From Orthonyx spaldingii (taxonomy: Eukaryota; Chordata; Aves; Passeriformes; Orthonychidae): DNA of 64,000 bases. Under the pieces are notes generated by a model that searched no databases, was not told the origin of the DNA, and saw only the letters and a list, made by a program, of their open reading frames with translations. The stretch spans positions 124,001 to 188,000 of the forward strand of contig VZTJ01005217.1 in assembly GCA_013397795.1 (NCBI GenBank). The letters run 5' to 3'. Below, piece after piece: positions 37,231-49,570 of this stretch (within the stretch, counting starts at the first letter, position 1; the number at the start of each line of letters is the position of its first letter). The position numbers were made by a program, and so were the translations under genes.

Positions 37231-37973
37231 CAACTGAGTTGCCATATATCCTCAGCCTTAATGAACTACCTGTGTGCCTTCCTCATGCCTTTGGGTGGAA
37301 AGGCAGAGTACATCTAGTAAATAAATTGCATTCCACCCCTGCCTTCAACCCTGCTTCCTTCAAATGAGCACAGACATGAAACACAGCTGTGAACCTATGC
37401 CACAATTTTTCATTTTAATTTGTGATTTTATCCAAAGCAACAGTCTTCCCAAGGCTTGCTTCATCACAGTTCAAAGGTGTTCAATAAAACATTAACTATA
37501 TAACTACTAGTGCAGTTCCTTGGATTTTTGGCTTTCTGGGAGAGCTGCTTGTGGCTGCTTTGCATTCAGAACTTGCTGTGTTGGGCTCATTCCAGTTCCT
37601 CACAGATTCATATTTAAGTGTGGTCATCTCTCAGAAGGAAAAAAGGCTAAGTTAAGTTGCTGAAAAAGCAGAGAGCTTTCTCTCCACAGAACGAAATTGC
37701 AACTCTCTTCCAATCTCATGTACGTGGCTGTTATACCAGTGTGGACACCTGATTTATGATGCCGCCTGATTTACAATGCTCCAAGACCAGATTTAGCCTT
37801 AAGAGTTTTTTGAGTTAATGCAAGTGGAAACATAGTTGGAAAAAAAAAAATGGGAAGGAAAATGCACTGTAATGGTTGCTAATGAGAGGAATAATTATGG
37901 GTAACTGGTGATCCAACACACAACATTGCTGAGCTGAAATAGTGACATTTGGATTTATGTTCAGCTGGTTAGG

Positions 37974-38024
37974 GCACTGCAGCACCTCTCTTATGGGGAA
38001 AGGCTGAGGGAGCTGAAAAGCTTG
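37974..38024 (+). repeat. CR1 LINE, short ORF2 scrap
   Basis: About 50 bp, from GGCACTGCAGCACCTCTC through ATGGGGAAAGGCTGAGGG to AGCTGAAAAGC, match the CR1 ORF2 segment just upstream of the region kept in the 24.3-kb copy. Neither the normal 3' end nor more upstream sequence follows, so it is a scrap cut at both sides by deletion or divergence. Confidence 0.7.
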
Positions 38025-39670
38025 TCAGGCAAGTGCCAACCCCCTTCCTTTTGGGTTGCTCACCTGATGGAAGGAAAGAGAACTCTGGCATGCTCTGATT
38101 CTGAAGATGTTGGCTTCAGCAATGCACTGCCTGGGTGACTCTTGCTTTTCATTTTTTATCAAGATCACAATGCATTGTCACCTAATCCATGAGGTCAGGA
38201 GTCCCAATTAAATAAATACATTTTCACATCTACTTTTAACAAAAAATATCTGCAAATATGCTTTTCTATGGGAACAGACGGTTCTATACTTTCTGTGTCT
38301 ACAGAACATCTTGTTTTGGTAGGATATGGTCATTATCTCTGTTGTTTTTGTTAAGCTTTTGCTTTCTGTCAGTTTTCACCATTATCACGTCTCAGGTTGC
38401 ATTGGAACCCAACTCTCTGACTGCAACAAAGTGGCTTTACCAATTATTTTCATGATTTCTTAAAATACTTGCAGCTTTCATTCCGATTTGCAATGAAATA
38501 GCAAAATTTCCTGAGCCTAGAATTTGTCATAAGCTCTCATTTTAAAGCAATGGGCCACGGGACACAATTTAAAGCACAAGATAAACAGCTTGCACACACT
38601 GCCTGCACTGGAAGAAGATGGATTGTGTGTGTTTCCTTCTCTCATCTTTGTCTTGTAGACCATCTTTCTTGATGGACTGCCAAGCAAGGGCTGAAACGTG
38701 CTTTAGACAGCCTTCAGTGCTGTTGCTTTTCTCCTTCCTGACCAGTGGGATTTAACTTGCAATGTTTAGCACAGAACTGCACACTCCATTTGGTACAGCT
38801 TCAAGAGCACAATAATTACAGGAATAAATCACCAGTATCTGCACAGTGTTTGTGGAAACTGAGATTATAAAGCACCGGAGAACTGCAAACACTGGCAGCT
38901 AGAGAGGATGGTGCTGGAAGGTAGTCTGTCTCTAAAGTTACCTCCCCAAGGAAGGGAGTTAATTATGATAATTATATTCTTATTCTTTCATTTCTTTGGG
39001 GACCAGAACTTTGGAAATGGGTCTGAGTTCTGGTATAGGCAGACAAATCTAGAAATGACCCCAAACAGAAAAACTGTGGTGTTCAAGACACAACTTTCCA
39101 GAGATGAGAGTATGGAGGATACTCTTCCTAACTCTCTCAAGCACAATTATGTCTTGATCTTTTACAATACTCCAAATTTTTGTTCCTGTAGAAAGTAAAG
39201 GAGTCTAAAATGTCCAGAAAGTGCTTATTGCTGCTATGTAAAGTTCATTTTGATACTCTTTGTCCTCTTGAAGGAGTCACAGCTAGCCCAAATTTACAGA
39301 CAGATTCACTATACAACGAATTTAGTTTGGATTGCTTGGAAACCTGCAAGCTTTCCTCTTGCTGACCATCCTCACTTTGTCCCAACCATGGAAATACTCA
39401 GTATAGAGCAACACATATTTATGGATGGTGCTCCAAGTTGTGGCTCCATTCAGTGCCACCAAAGAGGTCTCCAGAAAACTTCATGGTGTGTGTACAGACA
39501 CCCAAATTTGGGGATTTTTTGGCTTGACATGCATTAAAGAAAAGATAACCTCAGCTGCTGAGTAGAGGTAAATTTATGATGGACAGTTATGGACATTACG
39601 TGTATGACTTCAGTCCTTGAAGGTTTATGGAAAGGTTCTTCATCTCCATCATGTTTCTTGAAGGAGTTAC
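38025..39670. other. Non-coding unique sequence
   Basis: No exon or transposon recognised. Open frames up to 96 codons (38908-39198 and 39250-39537, plus) lack known domains. CpG is low. Confidence 0.55.
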
Positions 39671-40325
39671 GGAATCATAGAAACTGAGAATGGTTTGAGT
39701 TGGAAAGGACCTTAAAAATCATCCAGTTCCAACCCCACTGTCTTGGACAAGGATACTTTCCACTATCCCAGGTTTCTCAATGCCCAGCCAGCCTGGCCTG
39801 GAACACTCCCAGGGATGGGGCAGCCACAGCTTCTCTGGGCAACCTGTGCCAGTGCCTCACCAACTTCATGGTAGAGATTTTTTTCCTAATATCTAATCTA
39901 AACCTACTCTCAATTTGAAGCCTTTCCCCCTTGTCCTGTCTCTCCACATCTCTCTTGCAGGCTCCCTTCAGGTACTGGAAGACTGTAATTGGGTCACCCC
40001 AAAGCCTTCTCTTTTCCAGGCTGAACAATCCCAATGCTCCCAGCCTTCCCTCATAGGAGAAGTGCTCCATTCCACTCATCATCGTGGTGGCCTCCTCTGG
40101 ACTTGCTCCAACAGTCCAAGGTCCTTCCTGTGGGGATCCCAGAGCTGGATGCAGCACTGCAGATGGGCTCTTAGCAGAGGGGCAGAATGCCCTCCCTGCC
40201 CTGCTGCCCATGTTGCTGGGGATGCAGCCCAGGATGGGATTTGCTTTCTGGGCTGAAAATGCACATTGCCAGCTCCTGGCCAGCCTCTCACCCACCACAC
40301 CTCAGAGGAGGACCTCCTTCTGGTT
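39671..40325 (-). repeat. CR1 LINE, longest fragment of the window, antisense
   Basis: About 655 bp of antisense CR1. It begins with the reversed terminal unit (GGAATCATAG), then TTGGAAAGGACCTTAAAAATC, GGGGCAGCCACAGCTTCTC, TTCAGGTACTGGAAGAC, GGTGGCCTCCTCTGGAC, AGAGCTGGATGCAGCAC and GATTTGCTTTCTGGGC. On the minus strand a 173-codon frame (40298-39777) keeps the C-terminal ORF2 reading, including GLFSLEKRRLWGD, FRLDIRKK and HWHRLPREAV. It therefore still decodes the end of the reverse-transcriptase polyprotein, but without the catalytic domain. The element is dead by 5' truncation. Confidence 0.95.
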
Positions 40326-41579
40326 CTAGCCAAGAAAGGAGGGTCAGGGCAGGAAGAGTGATAGTTGATAAGGCACAACAAATCATAAATGAGATACCTG
40401 CAGAGGCTTAGACAGCCCTCAAGCACAAGGAGTGAATTTCTGCTGCTTTCAGTTGATTGCACTGGATGAGGAGTGTCACTGGCCTGTTGGTACAGATTTA
40501 GACTGCCTTGCCAAGGAAAAGTTTGTTACCTGGGTGAAACTGTGTAGTCTCCAAACAAAACATGTCATGAAGGAGAAGTGCCCAGCATTTATATGACTGG
40601 GCTGGCTATTTTCTTTCTCTGATAAATGCCAATGCTGAAAGGCAAACAAGAAGCAGAATCTATTCTCTTCTCCAAAATTTAGGATAACAGAGTTTCCAAA
40701 CTATTTAAATTTGGAACCACTCAAATGCTAAAAAGACATCAAAACCAATATAAAATATTTTATAAATATAGTTCAATATGGCTTATTCATTTTGCTTTGA
40801 TTAAAGTAAGACCAAATCTCTTGTGACATTTTCAAAACAAAATGGGACAACCTCAATAAGTCATGTACTTTTCTTTTTTCTATCTAATAATAGTTCGAAA
40901 ACAGTATCCAGAGTAGCATTTCACTTGCAGTGATACTGCAGGGGAAATTTCTTCTGGCTAAAATATTTCAACCAGCTCTGGGATTGAAAAAATGCTGGGT
41001 TAACATTTATTTTACAGACACATCTATTTTCGTGCAGGACCACCTGGCTGGTGAAGACCGGGAGATAAAACCGACACGTACAAGTCTCAGGACAAAGGTT
41101 TCTGTCACAAATAAATCAATGTCCCAGCAGTACATAAATGGAAAGTGGAAGAGGAGAGACCTTAAGGCCCTGATCACGTGACTTTATTAGGATTCAGGTC
41201 ATGCTGATGTATGGAAAATGTAGTCAGGGAACAATAATTCACTTTACTTTGGACTAGATAGTTTAGGAAATATGAAATTTTGCATTAGTTTTCAGAGCTG
41301 GTATTTCATGTGCGTGGGAAATGTGAAATTCTCTGTGTCAGTCAGGAATGAAGCTGTAGGGAAGAGAAAATCTAAGGCTTAGTCAAAACTTTCGAAGGGG
41401 CTGGTGACACTGGATTGCGAATGGAATCTTATTTTTGCAAGGGCAATCCAGAAACATCTGTGTCTCTGTGATTCCTTTTCAGGGCTGGGCATCCAAAAAC
41501 TGAGGAACACATCCTAATTTAGTAAATCTTTGTCTTAGGGATTAACTCTCAACTGTTTCTAGAGGAGAAAGTGGACACC
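40326..41579. other. Non-coding unique sequence
   Basis: No recognised exon. At 41035-41095 four or five CpGs cluster (TTCGTGCAGG, ACCGGG, ACCGACACGTAC) within an 83-codon open plus frame (40930-41181) of unknown meaning. The palindromic E-box TCACGTGA sits at 41174-41181. Confidence 0.5.
41174..41181. promoter_or_regulatory. Palindromic E-box TCACGTGA
   Basis: An exact 8-bp palindrome of the type bound by MiT/TFE and USF bHLH-ZIP factors. CpG-containing 8-mers are rare in this CpG-poor DNA, and it follows a small CpG cluster at 41035-41095. A single site proves nothing about use. Confidence 0.25.
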
Positions 41580-41881
41580 AATACCAAGGTAGGAGTTGGC
41601 CTCTTCTCTCAGGCAGCCAGTGACAGGATGAGACGAAATGGCCTCAAACTGTGCCAGGGGAGGCTCAGCTTGGGTACTAGGAAAAATTTGTTCATGGAAA
41701 GAGTTTTTGAGCATTAGAATGGACTCTGGTGGAGTCACCATCCCTGGCGGTGTTCAAGAAACAGCTGGATATGGCACTGAGAGCTATGGTTTAGTTGACA
41801 AGGTGGTGATCAGTCAAAAGTTGGACTCAATGGTCTTGGAGGTCTTTTCCAACCTAAATAATTCTATGATCCTGGGATTCT
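41580..41881 (+). repeat. CR1 LINE, 3' part
   Basis: About 300 bp of sense CR1: GGAGTTGGCCTCTTCTCTC, CAGTGACAGGATGAGACG, AATGGCCTCAAACTGTGCC, GGTGTTCAAGAAACAGCTGG and GGTCTTTTCCAACC, ending ATTCTATGATCCTGGGATTC. It is the same subfamily type as the gap-bearing copy at 26631 and differs from the 24.3-kb type. The ORF2 remnant has stops and frameshifts. Confidence 0.93.
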
Positions 41882-42450
41882 CTGGACAAAAGAAATTGTG
41901 GATTTGTAATTTGGCAATTGTCAACAGTGGTTTGCAAGAACAAGTAAGCAAAATAAATATGACTTTTTTATAGGACTTTTTTAGCATTTTGCTTTCCCAT
42001 TTTCAGACACCTTATTGTAAGAACCTTTAATTACTGCCCAGAAGTGGACTTCAACAAGATTATTGGCATAGAGTCAAGTGACATCAAGTGGTCATTTTAA
42101 GAAATCTTCCCATCAAAGCAGTGGCCTTGGGCTGCTCTGCAGACCCCCAAAGGCTGAGACTCACAGAACTGTAGTAAGAGCTCAGTGCTGACCCATGGTA
42201 CTGAATTAAAAGAGAACATCCATGAATGCATCCACTCTTTGTGTGTACTTTGTGCAGTCTTTAAAGACTACCCACTCCCTATGATTCCACCGAGCCAAAT
42301 ATTTGGGAAACACATTCTTAAAATTACCCAGGATTTCTCTACTCCCTCGGACAGCTGTAGCTGTTGGCATCAGCTGATACATTCCTAAAAATACTGAAAA
42401 AGAGCCTGTTTCAACAAACCTCATACTGCAACTTTAACAACTCCATGGTC
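41882..42450. other. Non-coding unique sequence
   Basis: Spacer between a CR1 and LTR copy 2. No exon or repeat is recognised, and the short open frames on both strands at 42185-42424 overlap and look accidental. Confidence 0.55.
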
Positions 42451-42456
42451 CTGACA
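42451..42456. repeat. Target-site duplication of LTR copy 2, left
   Basis: CTGACA precedes the LTR; the right side has CTGACC (42707-42712), five of six bases identical. This is consistent with a 6-bp duplication carrying one later substitution. Confidence 0.7.
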
Positions 42457-42706
42457 TGTCGCTGTTGAGCCGATGTCGAAACAGAGGCACTGAGAGAGAT
42501 TGCCAAGCAAAGGGAATTATTTATTTAAATACAGCTTTTACATACAAAATGAGCGCCCACTGGGATTGGCCACAGCCGTTCACCCCCTGGGGCTGATTGG
42601 CCACAGGCATTCCCGCCTGTTCCCAAAGCAGCTCTGAACACCTTATCTTGTGTTTACAATAAACAGAAAGATTTTCTTATGAGAAAGAGAGTTCTATGCT
42701 GTCACA
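42457..42706 (-). mobile_element. Solo LTR of an endogenous retrovirus, copy 2
   Basis: A 250-bp element with the same TGT...ACA ends as copy 1 and about 88-90% identity by hand alignment, in the same orientation, 26.6 kb away. On the minus strand it keeps two CCAAT boxes and the AATAAA signal. The TATA region reads TATGTAAAAG instead of TATATAAAAG, so its promoter may be weaker. No internal viral sequence is next to it. The flanking hexamers differ from those of copy 1, so it is an independent insertion and not a segmental duplicate. Confidence 0.87.
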
Positions 42707-42712
42707 CTGACC
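42707..42712. repeat. Target-site duplication of LTR copy 2, right
   Basis: CTGACC, one mismatch from the left hexamer at 42451-42456. Confidence 0.7.
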
Positions 42713-45483
42713 ATCAGTGTTTGTTTCAGAAACATCTGAGGACTTTTGTAATACGCAAGTGGGTCATATTCTGGGGGAATGGGTGAAAAACAGGCTTGGT
42801 AGATGAGCACCCCTGAGCAGCATGGTCTAGGAGACTCTTCTTGAGCATGAGAGTGTGAGACTAGGTGGATTCCAGGGATATTTCCAGCCTCATCCGTTCC
42901 ATAAGCCTGTGATTCTGTTTGGTTGCAACAATATTGAAATATTTGCTTTGAAAACACTTATGTGTGTTGGTTTGCCCTTGGATTGTTTCCCCTCAGTATG
43001 TCCTTATGCTCATAATGTGGTTTCAATCTGCTGAAGTGTAATTTTTTTCTAGTGTAAAAACACTTCCACAAAACTTTCAACTGCTATAATTCCCAGAGCT
43101 GCTGTGTGAAAAGCTTCCACATCCGTAATAAACTGCCCAGCTCTGGAGGCAGAGACAGCAGTGCTTAAAACATTGCTGTCTACACCAGTTCTAGATTCCT
43201 TCCAAGTCTCATGTATTCTTGACTAGATTCTGTGCGTGTTTTTCATGGAAGCTTAGGATGAAATAAATGCTCTAAATTCATCTCAGTTATTCTTTATGGA
43301 GGTTGTTGCTATCTCAAAGTCTCAGAGTTCTGGTGACAATTAATTGCAGTAATTTTTAAATTGTCATCTCCACTTTTTACAAGTACTTTAGGTTTAATAA
43401 ACCCAGTAACTAGGCTAACATCATCTCATCCATTTCCCTGGTTTCCCTTGTGATACTTTGGTAGGATTATGCAGCTTTAACCATTTTTTTAAGCTGTTGA
43501 GGTTGTATTCCTAAGTATGGAACAGCACACAAGTGAACAGCACACTGAAAGTGCTGCTAGAAGTTGTGAACTGAGATCACTTACAGCACTTGTTGTATTT
43601 GTATTCCCGATTTTGTCATCAATTACATGTTTTTCTTCAGCCCTTCAACTGAGGCATGTTGAAATCATTTGAAGTACAAGTATTAGACATGAGACATCCC
43701 TCTGTCTTTAGAGGTTTTAAAGAAAAAAAGTTACTTTGTCTAGGAAGCAGAAATGTTGGCACATGCTGGCAGCCTTTCTTATGCTACAGTGTTAATCTCT
43801 ACCAAAGATTCCCTGTGCTTCTGGTAATTTAAAAGAAAAAATATCAGAAGAGGTCAGAAATTTCCTGCACCTTTGGAAAAAATAGTGACAGGGTTTAGTG
43901 CTCTGTGGTGATGAGATGGCTTCAGATCCATCTAAGAAAAGTATTTCTGTGTTATTAGACAAGATCTTCCACAGGACCTTGCTTCCAGGTCCTGTGGGTG
44001 GGACCTGCAAGTGTGAGGGGCTGGACACAAGTTCTGATGCTTATACAGAATCCCAGGATAGAGTCTGTTCCCATCATATCAAGGTATCTCCTGGATGCCT
44101 CCATCACAGAGTGATGATTCAGTCCATCAGGACACGAAGGGGGACCTGTGTCTTCCTTTGTAGCATAGCGACAGCTGTGGCAGCACTCCAGTTCCTCTCT
44201 TGTTCCAAAAGGCAGAAACCCTGGAAAACTGACTTGCCTTATTTTTAAAAAAATCACCAGAAAAGATAGACCTCAGTCCTGTAAGTTTGTTAGGTGTGGC
44301 TCTGAACTGAACAGGCATTTCCAGAGAGACCCACTGCCCTCCTCACGGATTTCTACGTGTTTAGCCAGTCTTTGGTAGGAACGAGAGTCCTGGTATGGGG
44401 AAGTGTAGTTTTGCTGTTGGGTAGAAGAAGAAATATCAGGAGATAGTTGGAAGAGTGTGATAGTACAGGGTTGCTGTTGGGCAGAACTTCTTTGATTTTT
44501 AATTTTGATCTTTGGGTCAATTTCTGATTTGTCTCCTGCTCTGCTCACCCTCTCCCACAGCAAGGAAACTGTAAAAGTAGCAAACTCACCCAGGAAAAGG
44601 TTCCCTTTTTATACCTTGAAAATTCAGACTGTGGCAACCTTTGGCTCAGTCCCTTTAAGTCATTTTTCAGATATTCAGATATTGCAACTCATCCCACTCC
44701 AGCTACTGAATCCAAATTTTACAGAGGTTCAGCAGCACTTCCTGTCCCAGCGTACTCACATTTCCATGTACAATTACATTTCTATCAGTCATTGATCAAA
44801 ATGACATTGATACAAATGACACTCAAAATGTCACTTTACCATTTTTGCAGTTGCCCTTCTGTGAATTTTTCCTTCCCACTTCGAATTTTTTCCAGACATT
44901 TCAGTCTCTTTGAAACCTCTGTTTTTACAGGAGCAGTAGTGCTTTTCCCAACAGGTAAAATTATTTCCGTTTCAGGGATCTGCTGAGCAGTTAATAACTA
45001 TGTCTTATAAATCAACTGACCTTGCACTTTCTGAAAAGCAATGGAAACTTTTCCATCGGTGGGAATGTGTCACTATTTTAATTAAATGCAAAATAATACT
45101 CATTACATCTAACAGTGCAAGTAAAATAAGCTTACCATTTATCCAAATAAATGAGCAAACAGTCCAAATCCCAAAGCAACAGAATGAAATGGAATTAAGC
45201 TGCCTGTGATGGTCTCCCCCCTAAAATAATCATTCCTAGTCACTGTATCACAGGTGTTTCCATTTTTCAATTTATTTCTTAATTACATTTTCCTTTCAGA
45301 ATTTTTCTCTCCGGCTTCAAATGCCATAATTCGTCTATCTCCTTTCCTTCCTTTCTACAAGTTACCTTGGACTCAGTCAGAAATGGAAGAGGGGGAACAA
45401 ATGGGAGCACTGATTGAAATGGAAAATGGCATCACTGTATTAAGGGCCAAATAACAAATGCAAACGTTTCCAAAAGGTAAAGA
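42713..45483. other. Non-coding unique sequence
   Basis: No gene or clear transposon. Open frames up to 116 codons overlap on both strands at 43898-44257, which argues for chance. The region is AT-rich and CpG-poor. Confidence 0.55.
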
Positions 45484-45519
45484 ATAAAAAATAAAAAATA
45501 AAAATAAAAAATAAATAAA
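45484..45519 (+). repeat. A-rich simple repeat (AAAAAT)n
   Basis: Thirty-six bases made of A4-A6 runs separated by single T's. It may be an expanded microsatellite. No mRNA-like sequence is visible just upstream, so a retrocopy tail is not supported. Confidence 0.9.
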
Positions 45520-48500
45520 CAGCCATGTGTACAAAATGTCATCAAAGTAACCCTCTGGTGGAGTCAGTTTTGTCCTGCACATTATTAAACTACTTCCACA
45601 GATGAGATACTGAAGGTGTGACTTGCAAAGCACAAAGGGACAGATGACAAGGCACTGCTGCGTGGGAAGGGTGAGGTGCCCGAGGAGGGGGATTCAGGCT
45701 CTCAGATGCAGCATTTGGGCACCTTTGGAGAGCTGCAGGCGGGGCATCCACAGCCAGGAATTCACAGCTGCCAGTGGAGTCTTGGAGCGGCCGTGCTGTG
45801 TCACCGCCCTGTGCAGGGACCTCACTCTCCAGAGTCACAGTTTCAGTGTAGTCCAACCACACAGCGATGTCCCACCCTTTGCCAGGCTCCTTGGGAACAT
45901 CTGTGCTGTTAAAGGAAAGGCATGGAACCAGCTGAAGCGCTGGACATTTGTTGTTGACGTTGCTTGGCTGTTAAATCACTTTTCAGCTCTGTTGTCCACC
46001 CATCCAACTCATTTCTAGACAAATTCAGGACAGAAAGGGTGAGCTCTAAACAGCATAGATGTGAGCCAGCTGCTTCCACCTGTGCTTGGTGTCTGAGGCT
46101 GTTTCCTTTAGCAGCACAGACACGGCCTAAGCAGCCTTCTGGAGGAATTGGTGTTGGTGTTGTATCCTAAAATAATGCTTGCTATTCTTTATGGTGGAAA
46201 GTTACTGTTGAGGCACTGAGTTTGGGATCACTACTCATTCAGAGGCTTCAGGAAGAGGCATGTGGAGTAACTTCTGAATCAAAAATGTCTGGACTCTTTG
46301 AAGGGAGTGGGAGGATTTTCCATGGCTCCAGGGGCCCCATATCTGACCATGGCTGCAGAACAGCTCCAGGGACTGGGGCTGTGAATGTCTTCTAGCAGTG
46401 TCCGCAGGGTTTCTCCACATCAGCAGTAGCTTTCTGCACATTTCCTGACTGTGTCCTGGGCAGTTGGAGGAAGGAAGAGTTTTTGAGCAGTCCATCATCA
46501 CGTGTTACTCCCTCCTCTGTCCTGTTTGCATCCCATAGGCACTTTGCTCTACTGAGATGTATTTTTACTAACAGAGCCTGAAAGCCTAATAGGAGTGACT
46601 TCTCTGTCTTTATCAGCAAAAAATGCATGTATAATCTGATATGAAAACTACTAATCCACTAGGACTTGGACATTTCATTAGCATGGAGAGAGGAGCTTTT
46701 ATTGCCTGCTCAAGCTCATAAACTTGTCTCCAACTGGAAGGAAGTTGCATGTAGTTTGAAATCCTGGAGTTGGGTAGTACATGTGCTCAGCTGCCACATC
46801 AAGCTCATTTGCCCCAGGGGGATGCTTGCAGCACTGTACTAAGCCCACGCTTAAAGGTCGCATGAGGAGAGACTGCTCCTTGTCAGGCTGCTCTGCAGCA
46901 GCAGCTTTGCCTCTGCAGGCTCTGTGCTGGGAGCTGAAATCTTGCTTGGGAAAGTGCTACTTGGATTGGGATAGTTTCTGAGCTGCTGACTAGCTAAGCT
47001 GTCCCCAAGAGCACGAAAGCAGAGAAAGAAAAGAAACAGTAATTTACTGAGAGTCATAGGTGAGAATTTACCCGGGTTTTCCACCCCACAGCATCAATTC
47101 CTGCCTTAGAGTGATGAAGAGTGTGTAGCTCACTGGAGGAAGTCTTGTGTCCTTTCTTCCCACTGTCGCTCTGTGCTGTCCCAGTCACGCTCTGCTCACA
47201 GTCACTGTGGCTCTGTTTCACCCTCACCATTGCTCTGCCTCCCCATCTTCTCCTTTCCCCTTCTTCTCTCTCTGACTCTGCCTATGCCTAACTGGGCTTC
47301 TCTGCCTCACTCCTCCTTCTCTTACATGGTTCAACCAGATTTATCCTTCCTCTCCCTTTCCCTGGGCTTTGGAAGGGTTCTTCTGCAGTAGCTCTTCTTC
47401 CTAAATCATGAAGAGCATAGATTTGAGCCTTGAGAGAGGGCACTTCTTCACAGTGCTCCTGGAGAGGACAAGGAGGTTCAGGGCTGGCTCTACTCCTGGA
47501 GAGAGAAGTTCAGTCTAGTGTTTTCTTCTCCTGAATCTTATATTTCAGCCAATGGTAGAAAAGATTGTAGATAGGCTATTACTGTCACAACCATGGTGTA
47601 GAACTACTGGAAGAAAGACTTATACATAGTATTGGGTTTTATAGAGGCTTTTCTGTTGTCCTTCAGCTAAACCTAACCCTAAAGCTGAAACTTTATCTTG
47701 TTTAAATTTTACCTTTAACTTGTCCTGAGCAATCTGATAGGAGAAATACACCACTGAAGTCCAACTCAGTAACCTAATAAAGCAAAAAACGGTGCTGATC
47801 CACAAGTACGTGATCCATTAGGAAAAAGGCAAAATCCTCAGTGTGTTTCTCTGGCCACTTCAGCTGTTACACAATAACTGTATGCAAATCCAGGGTTATT
47901 TCTCACAGCTGGTGCAGCCTGGCTTAGATAAATATAAAACTTGCTTTAAGGGAATAGCTCGTAATTGGGTTAGGCACAGGGTTTTAATTAGATTTACACA
48001 AACGCATACAATGCATCGCAGAAATCAATAACCTGGAGAGCTTCTTTGGGCTTATTCTTTAAATCAGCAACACCAAGTCAGCTGAATTTAACAGCATATT
48101 TGCATGCCCCATCCCTCCAAAACTGGCACTTTTTACATGACTGATGATATGTTTGAAACGTGCTGTGCTGTCCTGTGTTTTTGTCCTCTTTTATCCACCA
48201 CTTGCAGTTTGGGCACTTGCAGACAGAACCCTGCCAGTACAGAGGGAGAAGGTAGGAAGTGTTTTAATTAAGGAAGGATTTGAGATTTAAACTAAAAGCT
48301 GTGCTATCCAAACAGTTCAGGTTCACCTTTCAGGCTGACATGAGGTTATCAGTTGCTGAAGTTAAAGCTTTTACCATCCCTGCAAGTGGTAGCAATGGTA
48401 AAGAAGGAAGCAAGGTCTCTCTGTTGTGCTGGAAGTAAAAACCTGTGAGCTATACATATCATGTTTCACAAACAGGGCGTGCTGATTTTCTGTAAAGGAC

Positions 48501-49264
48501 TCGAGAAAAAAAAATGTTTCATTATTTATTTCTACTGAGAAATTGAAATTGTTAAAAATAATTGCTTTATTATTTACTGATAAAGACTTTCTTGCCTCTA
48601 TTCATCAACTAAGAGGAAAAAGACAGATAGAAAATGGTATTATCAGCTAATTCTGAAATGGAACAAGTTCAAGTGCAGTGTGAAATGGATTTAAAATACC
48701 CTTAGAGTTCCAAATAGCTATACATTGCATTTTCTAAGGAAAAAAATTAGCAGACTTTCTCTTCTTTTCTGCTTTGTTTCCTACCTCAGCATGGCCTTAT
48801 TGGCACTGCTGCTTTTCCACACCTTAAGGAGCTTTTCTTCTCTTAGGGAAACTTAGGTAAAATAAGGGTGAGACTTTCAGCACAGCTTGGTATTGAGCTC
48901 ACTTACAGCCAGTGGAAAACCACCACCATCAAGTGCTTCAAAACCCTTAAACCATCACTTGACACAGGGAAAACTGTCACTTTTCCAGGAGCACCATCAA
49001 GTGCATTTTGTGATATGGTCATTAATTGACTGATCACCCTCTAATCCTCCTGACTCTTCAACACCTGAGTGGACACAATTCTTGTCTCCTCACTGGGCAA
49101 AGTGTGGTTTCAAGCCTTTTTACTGCTGCTCCAGAGCTTCAGTATAGTGTCCCTCACCAACTGAGTTTATCACTGTAGTGACATAACCAGATTTTGGGGT
49201 GCCTGAAGATGTTCAGAGAATTCTAATGGAAGTTTCCAAAGTGTCACTGTTTTTCCTTGGAAAT

Positions 49265-49570
49265 CCCAACCAGATCTTCCTGCTCTTCTGTCTATAAGCC
49301 TGAGCTCTTCAGCTCTCCACCTCCAATCTGGTTTTTTGTTCTCTTTTTTCTATTGTGTCACTCAATCCTGTCTTATTCCCTTCTCCCAAGTTCAGACCCT
49401 GTCTTTCCTCTTCATTCTTTCTCCATTCTGTCGTTTTGATGGCTCCTCCTCCCAAACTCATCTCCCCCTTTCTTCGCCCCAATCCCTGCCCCACCAGTAC
49501 TTCAAGTTTCATGTGTTTTTCATCCCCTTCATATTGTCCTTTCTGCTTACTCATTTTCCTGCTCCACAGT
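49265..49570. repeat. Pyrimidine-biased block
   Basis: About 300 bp in which the plus strand is dominated by C and T in runs of CTTCT/TTCCT/CTCC type without a fixed period. The minus-strand frame across it is open for 111 codons, rich in Lys, Arg, Glu and Gly. That is the expected result of purine bias rather than evidence for a protein. Confidence 0.5.

Larger units (their letters stand above)
26929..37973. other. Non-coding unique sequence
   Basis: Eleven kilobases without a recognisable gene or well-preserved transposon. Open frames are at most about 120 codons and without domains. Structures listed separately are the inverted repeat at 28406, the hairpin at 34074 and a candidate element near 37060. 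A short A13 run lies at 28080-28092 and a C-rich run near 34831-34840. CpG is sparse throughout. Confidence 0.55.

Noticed and set aside
39777..40298. 173-codon minus-strand frame as a host gene
   Set aside because: Its translation is the C-terminal remnant of CR1 ORF2, so it belongs to the repeat.
45484..45519. Retrocopy poly(A) tail
   Set aside because: Regular T interruptions and no mRNA-like upstream sequence; a simple repeat explains it.
47667..47685. Interstitial telomeric repeat
   Set aside because: Only about two imperfect CCTAAA units, below what would indicate a telomeric remnant.
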